Positions 14,087 to 23,576 of a stretch of DNA of 30,752 nt are shown in pieces; position 1 is the stretch's first letter, and each line of letters starts with the position of its first letter. The notes beneath the pieces were generated by a model, which did not search any database, was not told the origin of the DNA, and saw only the letters and a program-made list of their open reading frames with translations. The stretch covers positions 1 through 30,752 of the forward strand of contig DATANR010000333.1 in NCBI GenBank assembly GCA_036266155.1, given 5' to 3'. The stretch comes from SIAJ01 sp036266155. GTDB lineage: Bacteria > Planctomycetota > Planctomycetia > Gemmatales > Gemmataceae. The translations under genes were made by a program, and so were the position numbers.

Positions 14087-17000
14087 TCAAGGGATATTTA
14101 GCAACACCTCGCCGTTCACGCCGACATCCACGCCGGGCCCGCCGTTGAGCGTGTCGGTGCCGGTGCCGCCATCGAGGGTGTCATTTCCGGCGCCCCCCTC
14201 GAGCGAATCGTCGCCGATGCCCCCGATCAAGTGATCGTTGCCGCCGCCACCGATCAGGGTGACGTTGCCAGTGAATGCCGACGCATCCAGGGTATGGCTC
14301 GTGTTGCCGAGCACGATCAACTGCGACTTTTGAATGTTCACGAGGACATCCGTGCCGAGGCCGGTGAGCGCAGTGTTTGTCAGCGTCAGGTCGGCGTCGG
14401 CGACTTCGACAAGTAAGTTGACCCCGGCGCCGCCGTCAATGCTGTCGTTGCCTTCGCCGCCGGTCAGCACGTCGTCGCCCGCGCCGCCGAGGAGTGTGTC
14501 GTTGCCGCCGCCGCCGTCCAGCGTGACATCGCCGAGGAAGGCCGACGCATCGAGCTTGTTGTCTGAATTGCCGCCGATCAATTGGGCACTGCCAATGTTG
14601 GCCAACACGTCGATGCCCAGACCGGTTAGGGCAGAGCCTGTCAACGTCATGTTGACGTCGCCGTTTTCGAGCAGCGTGTTGTTGCCGCCGAGGCCGTCGA
14701 TATTGTCGTCGCCGAGCCCGCTGGAAAGAACATCGTCACCGGTTCCACCTTGGAGTGTGTCATTTCCCGCCGCTCCGACCAGCGTTACAGGGCCCATCGA
14801 AAATGCGGATGCATCGATGCTGTTGTCGCCAGCTCCGCCCGTGAGGACCGCTTCGCTGATGCCAACGAGCTGGTCGTTGCCGAGACCGGTGAGGGCGGAG
14901 TTAGTCAACGTGAAATTGACGTTGCCCGTCTCGACGATGCGATCGGCGCCGGAGCCGCCATCTAAAATGTCATTGCCGATATTCCCTGTCAGCGTGTCGT
15001 TGTCCGCACCGCCGGCGAGCGAGTCATTGCCGGCGCCAGCGATGAGCAAGTCGTTGCCGGCTGCACCCTTCAGCGTGTTGTCGCCGACCAGGTCGATTGC
15101 ATAGTCGTCGCCGTTGCCCAAATCGACGAAGTCGTCCCCCGGCTCATCGCCGGCCTGGGCGCCCGGATCGACGGCGTCGCCATAGCGATCGTTTTCGTTG
15201 CCGCCGAGGATCGAGTCGTTGCCGGCGCCGCCGGTGAGAGCATCGTTGCCCGGCCCGCCGTCAAGCGTGTCATTCCCGGTCCCACCAATGAGCACGTCGT
15301 TGTCATCGCTGCCGATCAAATCATCCGCGCCGTCGCCGCCCGTCAACACGTCGTTGCCCACGGCTCCATCAATGCTGTCGTTGCCGGCGCCGCCGTCGAT
15401 GGTGTCGTTGCCGTTGCCACCATTCATGCTGTTCGCCGCGTCATTGCCGACAATCTGGTCGTCGAAACCCGAGCCGACCACCTTCTCAATGACGCCGTTG
15501 ATCGCCAGCGTCACGCCTGAGCCGATTCCTTGGACCACGCCATTCGATTGCGAAAGGTCGATCGTAACTCCAAACGGGATGGCCGAGAAATCAAGCGTGT
15601 CGCCGCCTTGGTCCTCGAGCACATTGACGACTGGCCCGGCTCCAAGGACAAACGTGTCATCATCCTGCCCGCCGTCAAACGTCGTGTTCCCGGAACTGGC
15701 CCACAGCATGTCGTTCGCGGACGCGCCGCTCAACGTCACGTCGCCCGTGAACGCGGATGCGTCGATGTTGTTGGGGCCAAAGCCGCCCGTCAAATTGGCG
15801 CGATTGATGTGCGTCAGGTTGACGGTGGGGGCGACGCTGCGGACGAGTTGGGCGTTGGTCAATGTGAAGTTCTCGTCGCGGCTGTCGATGACAACGTCGG
15901 CGCCGGTAGCGCCGCCATCGAGCGTGATGGGACCCGACCAACCGGAGATATCGAAGTCGTTTGGTCCCGCCCCGCCGGTCAGCGTGGCATTTTCGATGCT
16001 GGAAAGCGTGATGGTCCCTCGGCCCGTCCGCGTGAGCAGCGCGTCGGCGAGCGCGAAATCCACATCGCCGGCCGCGACGATCGCATCCGTATTGGCGCCG
16101 CCCGCAATGGTCGCGGCGCCGGTGAATCCGCTCAGATCGAAGGTGTTCGCCCCCGCGCCGCCGTTCAGCACGGCCTCCTGAACATCGGTGAGCGAATCGG
16201 TTCCGAGTCCCGTTAACGTCGTGTTCGTCAGTGTGAAATTCACATCGCCGGTTTCGAGCAACCGGGTCGTGCCCGTGCCGCCTTTGATCGTGTCATTGCC
16301 ACCGGCGCCGGTCAACGTGGCGTTCCCATCCCACTGCGACAGGTCGATCGTGTTGGCCGACGCACCGCCGACGAGCGCGATGCCTTCGATGCCCGACAGC
16401 GTATCCGTCGGGCCGCCGAAGCCGAGGCTGCCCTTGTTCAAGGCACTGCCGAAGAAAAAGCTGTTGGTGAAGCTGAAGTCGATGTTGCCGGACTCGGCGG
16501 CGACGTCGTTGCCGCCGGCGCCGCCCTTCAGTGTGTCGCTGCCCGTCGAGCCCGAGAGCGTGGCACTGCCGGTGAATGCCGAGGCGTCGAGCACGTTGTT
16601 GCTGAATCCGCCGGTCAGCGCGGCCGCCTCGATCCCGCTCAAGGCGAACTGGCCGCCGGTCGAGCGCGTCAGCAGCGAATCGGTTAGCGTGAAGTCAGCA
16701 TTGTTGGTCGAGATGACGGCATCGTTGCCGGCGCCGCCGATCAGCGAAGCCGTTGCGGTCCAGCCGCTCACGGTGAATGTGTTGTCGCCGGCCCCGCCAG
16801 TTAGGCTGGCTTGCTCGATCCCCGTGAGCGAATCCACTCCGCGGCCGATCAGCGTGCCATTGAGCAGCGTGAAGTTCACATCACCTTGTTCGGCCACGAC
16901 GTCAGACGTGCTTGACCCGCCCTTAAGCGTATCGTCGCCGTCCCCGCCTTGAAGCGTCACGGGACCCACAGAAAAGGCCGACGCGTCCAACGTGTTGCTG

Positions 17001-20000
17001 CTTGGCCCGCCGGTCAGGCGAGCGCTTTCGATGCCGAGGAACGTCTCCGTTCCGTTGCCGGTCAGTGTGTTGTTGGTCAACGCGAAGTTCACGTCAGCTT
17101 GTTCCGCCACGACGTCGGCAGCGCTTGTGCCGCCGAGCAAAATGTCGGATCCACCCGCTCCACTCAGTGTTACCGGCCCCAGCGTGAACGCGGAGGCATC
17201 GAGCAAGTTATCGCTGGGACCGCCCGTCAGCGCCGCCGCCTCGAAGCCGGTGAACGTGTCGGTGCCCTCAGCTATCAACGTCGTATCCGTCAGCACCATG
17301 TCGACGTTGCCAGAGGCCGTGACCACATCATTGCCGAGCCCTCCGATCAAGCTGTCGTCGCCGAATCCGCCGTTGACCGTGTCGTTGCCGGCGCCGCCGT
17401 CGAGCGTCACCGGGCCGAAGAAGACGGCAGTGGCATCCAAATAATTGTCGCTGGGGCCGCCGGTCAAATCCGCTCTTTCGATGGCAGTGAGGACATCGGT
17501 TCCTCCTCCGAACAGGCTCGTGTCAGTCAACGTGAAATCGGTGTCGCCGGCTTCGACGAGGCGGTCGGTTCCAAGGTTGCCATCGAGTGAATCATCACCG
17601 AGGCCGCCGGTGAGTACATCGTCGTTCGAACCACCAATGAGAGTGTCATTGCCGGCCCCACCGATCAGCGTAACCGGACCGAGTGTGAAGCCAACCGCGC
17701 TGATCTTGTTGTCGCCGTCGCCGCCCGTCAATTGCGCTTGCGTGAAGTTGCTGACGTTATCGGTTTCCGCGCCGATGAGCAGCGTGTTGGTGAGTGTCAA
17801 GTTGCCATCGGTAAACGCAATCAACGTGTTCAGGCCGGCGCCACCGTCGATTGAGTCGACGCCATCGCCGCCGATCAAGTTGTCGTTGCCGGCACCGCCG
17901 ATGAGCGTGTCGTTGCCGCCGGCCCCGTCGAGTGTCACGGCGCCGGCAAAAGCGGAAGCGTCGAGCAGGTTATCGCTTGGTCCGCCAGTGAGGCTCGCAG
18001 TCTCGATTGCCGCGAGTGTATCGATGCCAAAAGTCCCGGCGGCCGTGAGCGATGTCGGCGTCAGCGTGAAGTTGGTGTCCGCCGACTCCTTCAAGAGATC
18101 GGTGCCGCCGCCGCCGTCAATCGAATCGTTGCCGGCGCCGCCGGTGAGTTGATCGTCGCCAGAGCCGCCCTTGAGCGTGTCGTTGCCGGCGCCGCCATTC
18201 AGCGTCACCGTACCCGTGAAGCTTGAGGCATCGATGATGTGGGCGGGACCGCCGATCGTCAGATTGGCCGCTTCGATACCCGCGAGCGTATCAGTGCCGA
18301 TCCCCGTCAGGCTGGTCGGCGTGAGCGTGGAGTCCGCCGATAGCGTTTCGATCAACGTGTCGGTTCCGCCGTTGCCGACGAGGCTGTCGTTGCCAAACCC
18401 GCCAACGAGTTGATCGTCCGCAGAACCGCCCTTGAGCGTGTCATTGCCGCCGCCACCATTCAGCGTCACCGGCCCCGTGTAGGTGCTGGCGTCAAAGACG
18501 TTGTTGGCGTCGGCGCCGTTGAGCACCACTCCCTGAATGTTCGTGAAGACGTCGAGACCATTGCCGGTCAGTTGGTTGAAGGCGCCGGATGAGAGCGTGA
18601 AGTTGAAATTGCCGGACTCAAAGAGGATGTTGACCCCACCGCCGCCGCTAATGCCATCGTTGCCGGGTCCGCCAGTGATCTGATCGTTGCCCGCTCCGCC
18701 GGTGAGCGTGTCGCTCCCGGCGTTTCCTTCGACGGTCACCGGCCCCGAGAACCCGGAAGCGTCGAGCGCGTTGTTCCCCGTCCCACCGATCAAGTCGGCC
18801 GTTTCGATGCCGGCGAGGGTCTGGGTGGTCGATCCAACAAGCTTGGCATCGCTCAGCGTCAGGTTTCCGTTCGTTGCGGCAAGCAGTCGGTCGGTTCCCG
18901 GTCCGCCGTCGATCACGTCGTTACCGACGGCTCCGATCGAGGCGATGCTGCCGCCGCTGCCGTCGATCCCGAGCCAGATCGCGTCATCGCCGGCGCCGGC
19001 CAAGACCGTGACCGGGCCGGTAAAGCCAGTCACAGAAATCGAGTCGCCCGACGCGGTGCCCATCAGGCTCGCCTCTTCAATACCGGAGAACGAGTTGGTT
19101 TCACCCCCCTTGATCGGCAGACCGGTCAGCTTCTTGGCCGTGAGCGTCGCGACGCTTATCCCGCTTTCGACCAGGCGATCGGTTCCAGCGCCGCCGGAGA
19201 GCCTGTCGTTGCCGGGGCCGCCGGTCAAAGTGTCGTCGCCCGCGCCGCCGGTGATCTTGTCATTCCCAGCCCCGCCGTCGAGCATGGACGCGACGGCACT
19301 TCCGACCAGCGTGTCGTTCCCAGTACTTCCGATCAGGGTGACCGGCCCCGGAAACGACTTCGCATTGAGCGAGCTGTTTCCCGGCGAGGCCGACAAGCGG
19401 CCGGCTTCGATGGAGACCAGGGAGTCTGTCCCCAAGCCCGACTTCTTGATGGCCGTCAACTTGGTCGCTGCGAGCGTGAATTTGGTGGAACTCGAATCGA
19501 CCACTGTGTCGAAGCCGTCGCCACCATCAAGGCTGTCGTTGCCGACGGCGCCGGTCAGTTCGTCGTCGCCATCCCCGCCAAGAAGCACGTCGGACGCGGA
19601 CCCGCCTCGGAGAGTGTCATCGCCAGACGCGCCGTCGAGGGTGACGGGGAACGGCAACGGACTGACATCGAGAAGATTGCTGCTGTCTCCGCCCGTGAAC
19701 TGGCCCTTCTCGAATGAGTCGATTTGGATTGTCCCGCCGCCAGCATACGTCAGTATGCTCCCGCCCACGACGGTCAGATTGTCGTCGCGCGTGCCAACGA
19801 TTGCGTCGGTCCCACCACCGCCAAATACGGTGGCCGACTTGGTCCAACCATCGATGGTAAACGTGTTGGTTGACGCACCGCCGGTCAAAAGGGCCTGTTC
19901 AACGCTGGTGAGCGCATCGGTCCCGGCCCCCTTGATGGTCGCATCGGCGAGAGCGAAGTCGACGTCAGCGGACTCGGCGACCGTGTCGATGCCGCCGCTG

Positions 20001-21691
20001 CCCGCGAGGTCGTTGGTTCCCGTGCCGCCTGTGAGCTGATCATTCTGCTGGCCGCCGACGAGGGTGTCGTTGCCGGCACCGCCATCGAGAGTCGTCGGAC
20101 CGAGCGTGAACGCGGACGCATCGAGCGTGTCATCGCCGGGTGTGCCGGTGAGTTGTGCTCCAGTGATATTGGCGAGCGTATCGCTGCCGGCGCCGGTCAA
20201 CGTCGTATTCGTCAGCGTCAAAGTGGGCGCGGATTCGATGACGTTATTGAGACCAGTTCCGCCATCAATGTTGTCATCGCCGGGCCCGCCGGAAAGTGCA
20301 TCGAGGCCGGCGCCGCTCTTGAGCGTATCGTCGCCGCCGCCGCCGTTTAGCCTGACCGAACCCGAGAAGGCGGTCGTATCCAGCGTGTTGGCGTTCGGCC
20401 CACCAGTAAGCATCGCTTCAAAGATGGCCGGCCCCAGGTTGTCGGTGCCGGGGCCGGTCAACGTGGTGAAGGTCAGCGTGAAATCGACGTCGCCGCTCTC
20501 AACAACGACGCCGACGCCACCAGGCCCGCCGGAGAGACTATTCGTCCCCGTCCCGCCGGTAAGCATCGCTCTGCCCTTGCTGCCGTGCAGAGTGTCGTCG
20601 CCAGCCCCGCCGTCGAGCGTGACGCGCCCGGCGAACGCAGAGGCGTCGAGTGTGTTGTCGCCGCTGCCGCCGGTGAGGTTAGCCTGCTGAATTTGGGCGA
20701 TGGCATCGGTGCCGGCGCCGGTCAAGCCGGTGGCGGTCAAAGTGAAATTGGCGTCCGCATCCTCAACCAGCGTGTTCGTTCCACCACCGCCGACGATGCT
20801 GTCGTTGCCCGCACCGCCCGTGAGCACATCATCGCCAGCGCCGCCCTTGAGCGTGTCGTTACCGGCGCCGCCATCGAGTGTCACGGGGCCTGTGAAAGCG
20901 GATGCATTGAGTTGATTGTTCCCGGCCCCGCCCGCGAGTTGCGCGGCCTCGATTCCGACAAGCGAATCCGTGCCGACGCCGGTGAGCTTGGTGGCGGTCA
21001 ACGTGAAATTGACGTTGCCGGTTGCCGTCACACGGTCGAAGCCAGCGCCGCCGTCGAGGCTGTCCGAGCCGGAACCGCCGATAAGAACGTCGTTGCCGCC
21101 GCCGCCTTGCAGCGTCACTGGGCCGAGCGTGAACGCAGAAGCATCCAGCGTGTTGTTCCCGGCGCCGCCCGTCAACTTGGCCGATTCGAAGCCGGCCAAC
21201 AGCAACGCGGGGTTGCCGGTGACCGTCAGTCCCGTGTTACTCAAGGCGATGTCGCTATCCGCCGTGATCGTCAGGCGATCGGCCCCAAGTCCGCCATCCA
21301 AGTTGCCGGTCGTGGTTACGCCGAACAGTGAAAGCGCATCGTTTTTGTCGCCGAGGTGGATCGTGACGGACGTAACGCTCCCGACCGGCCCCCCGACCAC
21401 CTTGGTTGCGCTGCCCGTCCAGCCGCCAGCGCCGGCCCCGCTGACCGCGATCGTCTCACCGTTGTCGGCGAAGACCATGGAGCCGTTGTTCACCGAGACC
21501 GTGAGGCTGTTGCGGATGCCCGTGCCGGCCGTGTACGTCAGGTTGCCGCCGGCATCGATGACCAGCGCCGCCGGCATCGCCCGAGTTTCCAGCGACTCAA
21601 TACGCGGCGCAACCGGCCCGCGACGGGGACTTTGCCGAGGACGCAGCTTGTATTTCCAAATCGGCGGGCGGGGCCGGGGGCCGCGGGACAT
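14087..21691 (-). CDS. Giant exported calcium-binding repeat protein (RTX-like, about 26 composite units)
   Basis: The protein has 2534 residues. The N-terminus is Arg/Pro-rich, followed by IESLETRAMPAA (LExLExR-type planctomycete sorting sequence, residues ~32-43), so it is probably exported. The rest is a composite repeat. A beta-strand unit (pattern: x-FTLT-x-LTG-x-GTD-x-L, then IE-x-A-x-LTGG, then LDASAF-x-GPVTL) alternates with one to several GGAGNDTL-type nonapeptides, the hemolysin-type calcium-binding repeat. I count about 26 units by eye, one interrupted by a long nonapeptide block encoded around 14.95-15.65 kb. The start is set by AAGGAG (minus strand, 21698-21703), 6 nt before the ATG; a 21-codon longer frame exists. 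The expected fold is a very long calcium-stabilised beta-solenoid, surface-attached or released. It ends shortly after the repeats (GEVLLNIP) without an obvious type I secretion domain or anchor. Confidence 0.88.
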   Translation of the reverse strand: MSRGPRPRPPIWKYKLRPRQSPRRGPVAPRIESLETRAMPAALVIDAGGNLTYTAGTGIRNSLTVSVNNGSMVFADNGETIAVSGAGAGGWTGSATKVVGGPVGSVTSVTIHLGDKNDALSLFGVTTTGNLDGGLGADRLTITADSDIALSNTGLTVTGNPALLLAGFESAKLTGGAGNNTLDASAFTLGPVTLQGGGGNDVLIGGSGSDSLDGGAGFDRVTATGNVNFTLTATKLTGVGTDSLVGIEAAQLAGGAGNNQLNASAFTGPVTLDGGAGNDTLKGGAGDDVLTGGAGNDSIVGGGGTNTLVEDADANFTLTATGLTGAGTDAIAQIQQANLTGGSGDNTLDASAFAGRVTLDGGAGDDTLHGSKGRAMLTGGTGTNSLSGGPGGVGVVVESGDVDFTLTFTTLTGPGTDNLGPAIFEAMLTGGPNANTLDTTAFSGSVRLNGGGGDDTLKSGAGLDALSGGPGDDNIDGGTGLNNVIESAPTLTLTNTTLTGAGSDTLANITGAQLTGTPGDDTLDASAFTLGPTTLDGGAGNDTLVGGQQNDQLTGGTGTNDLAGSGGIDTVAESADVDFALADATIKGAGTDALTSVEQALLTGGASTNTFTIDGWTKSATVFGGGGTDAIVGTRDDNLTVVGGSILTYAGGGTIQIDSFEKGQFTGGDSSNLLDVSPLPFPVTLDGASGDDTLRGGSASDVLLGGDGDDELTGAVGNDSLDGGDGFDTVVDSSSTKFTLAATKLTAIKKSGLGTDSLVSIEAGRLSASPGNSSLNAKSFPGPVTLIGSTGNDTLVGSAVASMLDGGAGNDKITGGAGDDTLTGGPGNDRLSGGAGTDRLVESGISVATLTAKKLTGLPIKGGETNSFSGIEEASLMGTASGDSISVTGFTGPVTVLAGAGDDAIWLGIDGSGGSIASIGAVGNDVIDGGPGTDRLLAATNGNLTLSDAKLVGSTTQTLAGIETADLIGGTGNNALDASGFSGPVTVEGNAGSDTLTGGAGNDQITGGPGNDGISGGGGVNILFESGNFNFTLSSGAFNQLTGNGLDVFTNIQGVVLNGADANNVFDASTYTGPVTLNGGGGNDTLKGGSADDQLVGGFGNDSLVGNGGTDTLIETLSADSTLTPTSLTGIGTDTLAGIEAANLTIGGPAHIIDASSFTGTVTLNGGAGNDTLKGGSGDDQLTGGAGNDSIDGGGGTDLLKESADTNFTLTPTSLTAAGTFGIDTLAAIETASLTGGPSDNLLDASAFAGAVTLDGAGGNDTLIGGAGNDNLIGGDGVDSIDGGAGLNTLIAFTDGNLTLTNTLLIGAETDNVSNFTQAQLTGGDGDNKISAVGFTLGPVTLIGGAGNDTLIGGSNDDVLTGGLGDDSLDGNLGTDRLVEAGDTDFTLTDTSLFGGGTDVLTAIERADLTGGPSDNYLDATAVFFGPVTLDGGAGNDTVNGGFGDDSLIGGLGNDVVTASGNVDMVLTDTTLIAEGTDTFTGFEAAALTGGPSDNLLDASAFTLGPVTLSGAGGSDILLGGTSAADVVAEQADVNFALTNNTLTGNGTETFLGIESARLTGGPSSNTLDASAFSVGPVTLQGGDGDDTLKGGSSTSDVVAEQGDVNFTLLNGTLIGRGVDSLTGIEQASLTGGAGDNTFTVSGWTATASLIGGAGNDAVISTNNADFTLTDSLLTRSTGGQFALSGIEAAALTGGFSNNVLDASAFTGSATLSGSTGSDTLKGGAGGNDVAAESGNIDFSFTNSFFFGSALNKGSLGFGGPTDTLSGIEGIALVGGASANTIDLSQWDGNATLTGAGGNDTIKGGTGTTRLLETGDVNFTLTNTTLTGLGTDSLTDVQEAVLNGGAGANTFDLSGFTGAATIAGGANTDAIVAAGDVDFALADALLTRTGRGTITLSSIENATLTGGAGPNDFDISGWSGPITLDGGATGADVVIDSRDENFTLTNAQLVRSVAPTVNLTHINRANLTGGFGPNNIDASAFTGDVTLSGASANDMLWASSGNTTFDGGQDDDTFVLGAGPVVNVLEDQGGDTLDFSAIPFGVTIDLSQSNGVVQGIGSGVTLAINGVIEKVVGSGFDDQIVGNDAANSMNGGNGNDTIDGGAGNDSIDGAVGNDVLTGGDGADDLIGSDDNDVLIGGTGNDTLDGGPGNDALTGGAGNDSILGGNENDRYGDAVDPGAQAGDEPGDDFVDLGNGDDYAIDLVGDNTLKGAAGNDLLIAGAGNDSLAGGADNDTLTGNIGNDILDGGSGADRIVETGNVNFTLTNSALTGLGNDQLVGISEAVLTGGAGDNSIDASAFSMGPVTLVGAAGNDTLQGGTGDDVLSSGLGDDNIDGLGGNNTLLENGDVNMTLTGSALTGLGIDVLANIGSAQLIGGNSDNKLDASAFLGDVTLDGGGGNDTLLGGAGDDVLTGGEGNDSIDGGAGVNLLVEVADADLTLTNTALTGLGTDVLVNIQKSQLIVLGNTSHTLDASAFTGNVTLIGGGGNDHLIGGIGDDSLEGGAGNDTLDGGTGTDTLNGGPGVDVGVNGEVLLNIP

Positions 21692-21697
21692 GACACA

Positions 21698-21703
21698 CTC
21701 CTT
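21698..21703 (-). promoter_or_regulatory. Strong ribosome binding site of the giant repeat gene
   Basis: On the minus strand AAGGAG lies 6 nt upstream of the ATG at 21689-21691. This decides the start over the longer in-frame ATG at 21754. Few other genes in the window have so strong a site. Confidence 0.75.
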
Positions 21704-21944
21704 CAGGTCGACAGGCGCCAGCCGGGGATCGCGAGGTCGGATAACGTGAGTCAATCATCGTAAAGCGACTTCTGCCCGATAGGCAACTGGGAAATCGACC
21801 GGCCTCACCATTTTCTCGAGCGAACGGTCGGAGCAGAGGGAACGTGTCGGTCCACCGCGGCGGAAGAAAGAAACGGTTGACACGCGCGCGTCGACCAACG
21901 AGAATCAAACCCGGCCGACAAGCCAACGACTCGGAACCCGACTG
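21704..21944. promoter_or_regulatory. Divergent intergenic region between two exported-protein genes
   Basis: This stretch separates the giant repeat gene (minus) from the JAMM-like gene (plus) and must carry both promoters. I see no clear -35/-10 pair or operator. The shared region would allow coordinate control of the two exported proteins. Confidence 0.4.
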
Positions 21945-23576
21945 ATGCTATTCCAATCCATCTTTGCCGATTGCGCGGCCGCGCTCTGCCGTTCGTCTTT
22001 CTCACGCGCGGTTCGACCGCGCCGGACACGCGGCCTGCGACTCGAAGCGCTGGAAGGCCGCGATGTGCCGGCACCCTTGGTCACCAACTTCAGCGGCGCG
22101 CTGTCGGACACTGAGGAGCATCATTCTTTCCCGACCGGATCCAAGATCAAAGAAATCCCGTCCGGCAGCAAGGTCGTCATCGGCTTCGACCCGTCGCCCA
22201 ATCCGAGCGGCAAGTACAAGGCGGAGATCAAACTCAAAGACGGGAAAGGTTCCACACTGCGCACAGCGACGGTCGGCCTCAAGGCCAACTCCAAGGTGAT
22301 CTCCTACGACGTGACCACGAAGTCCGCTGTCCCGTGGGACGTGACCTTCAGAAGCGTCGGCAAAAAGATCGAGGGTCTCTGGCCCTACGGCGGCAAAGCC
22401 ACGATCACGTTGCCGGACATCTCCGTGCCCTCCGCCTCATACATCGGCGGCAGCGAGTCGGCACATACGAACCCGACCGGCGTGAAAGCCACGGTCGCGA
22501 TGCCGAAGAATTTCAAGGAGACCTTTAAGGTCGAGTTGTTCCGCTCGAAGGACGGCACGGAGCCGACGGGCGGCGTGCTCGCGTCCGACACAGTCACCGG
22601 CGACGGCAAGGGCGGATCGAAGTCGGTCACCCTCGACACCAAGGCGGAACTGTTTGGTCAGAAGGATGTGCCCTTTCTGGTCGTGATTGTCGACCACGAC
22701 AAGAAAGTGGACGAAGACAACGAGGAGAACAACACCAAGTCACTCACCCTGCCGTTCGTCCGCCTCGAAGCAGGCACCGGCCCCGCGACGATGACGTTGA
22801 TGAAAGACGTCAACGTCGTGGTCAAGACCGACGGCGGCTCGGTCAGCGGTTACCGCCTGGAAAACAAGGGCGTGCCCGATCCGAAGACCACTTATGTGAC
22901 GGTTGCTTCCGGCAGCAGCGAGCAACTCACCTTTAAGCCGAAGCTGGCGAACACGGTGGAATTCCTCGGGTCCGTGTCGGCCGAGAGCAAGCGCTTCTAC
23001 GGCCGGCCGCAAACGCGCACAGTTCACTTCCCCGACATTGCCGACATCATGGCCGATGCCGACGTCATCGCCGCGGCCGACAACTTGTGGAGCCAGACCA
23101 AGGGCGTCCTCGCGATCTCAGGCGGCTTGCTCTGGTACGAATTTGGCGCCTACATCAATCTCGACACGGCCAGCGGAAAATATTCCTTTGGGCCGATTTG
23201 CACGGGGGCGAATAACACGATCGTCAACGGCGCGCCAACGCGCGCCACCGTCCAGGTCACCGGCGCCGGCGATAAGGTCGACCAAAGCACGCAAACCGGC
23301 AAGTATTTTGTCGCCTGGTTTCACACGCACCCGGACGATCACCGCCGCGCGAACTTCCTCAATTCGCGTGCCGTTGGACCATCGCCGGACGACCTCAACA
23401 CGTCGGCCAACGCTCAAGTGCCCGGGCTGGTGTACGACTACGACGGACAAGGCATGGAGATCCGAGACCCGCGAACTGATGCACTGATCAATGCCGGCGT
23501 CCTCATCCGCGGCGGCTGGCTCCTCGACGCGCCGGCTCACATCTACTCGTTCGGGCCGACGCAGCGACAACATTGA
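21945..23576 (+). CDS. Exported protein with CARDB-like region and C-terminal JAMM/DUF4329-like metallopeptidase domain
   Basis: The protein has 543 residues. Its N-terminus is Arg-rich and ends in LRLEALEGRDVPAP (31-44), the planctomycete LExLExR sorting sequence also seen in the divergent giant gene. The middle (~160-270) is beta-rich and ends in VDEDNEENN (255-263), a calcium-acid loop typical of CARDB-like domains. The C-terminal ~150 residues carry what looks like a JAMM (MPN/JAB) zinc site: E399 in WYEFGAYI, H460 and H462 in FHTHP, and S480/D483 in SPDD. The spacing between HTHP and SPDD is longer than in classical JAMM enzymes and closer to the DUF4329 variant, so peptidase activity is inferred. 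Such domains hydrolyse isopeptide or peptide bonds or serve as toxins. The start has no clear ribosome binding site. It may process or bind surface proteins. Confidence 0.75.
   Translation: MLFQSIFADCAAALCRSSFSRAVRPRRTRGLRLEALEGRDVPAPLVTNFSGALSDTEEHHSFPTGSKIKEIPSGSKVVIGFDPSPNPSGKYKAEIKLKDGKGSTLRTATVGLKANSKVISYDVTTKSAVPWDVTFRSVGKKIEGLWPYGGKATITLPDISVPSASYIGGSESAHTNPTGVKATVAMPKNFKETFKVELFRSKDGTEPTGGVLASDTVTGDGKGGSKSVTLDTKAELFGQKDVPFLVVIVDHDKKVDEDNEENNTKSLTLPFVRLEAGTGPATMTLMKDVNVVVKTDGGSVSGYRLENKGVPDPKTTYVTVASGSSEQLTFKPKLANTVEFLGSVSAESKRFYGRPQTRTVHFPDIADIMADADVIAAADNLWSQTKGVLAISGGLLWYEFGAYINLDTASGKYSFGPICTGANNTIVNGAPTRATVQVTGAGDKVDQSTQTGKYFVAWFHTHPDDHRRANFLNSRAVGPSPDDLNTSANAQVPGLVYDYDGQGMEIRDPRTDALINAGVLIRGGWLLDAPAHIYSFGPTQRQH

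Noticed and set aside
14100..21300. Regularly spaced short DNA repeats resembling a CRISPR array or minisatellite
   Set aside because: The repeats are imperfect, in frame and encode glycine-aspartate nonapeptides of one continuous protein. Spacers are not unique, and no cas genes are present.
14231..21763. Many long plus-strand ORFs (up to 450 codons) rich in Pro, Ser, Ala and Leu opposite the giant gene
   Set aside because: They are antisense shadows of a repetitive GC-rich gene. Their low-complexity PAPPVS-type repeats mirror the codons of the GGAGND repeats, and the minus frame has a strong ribosome binding site and coherent protein repeats.
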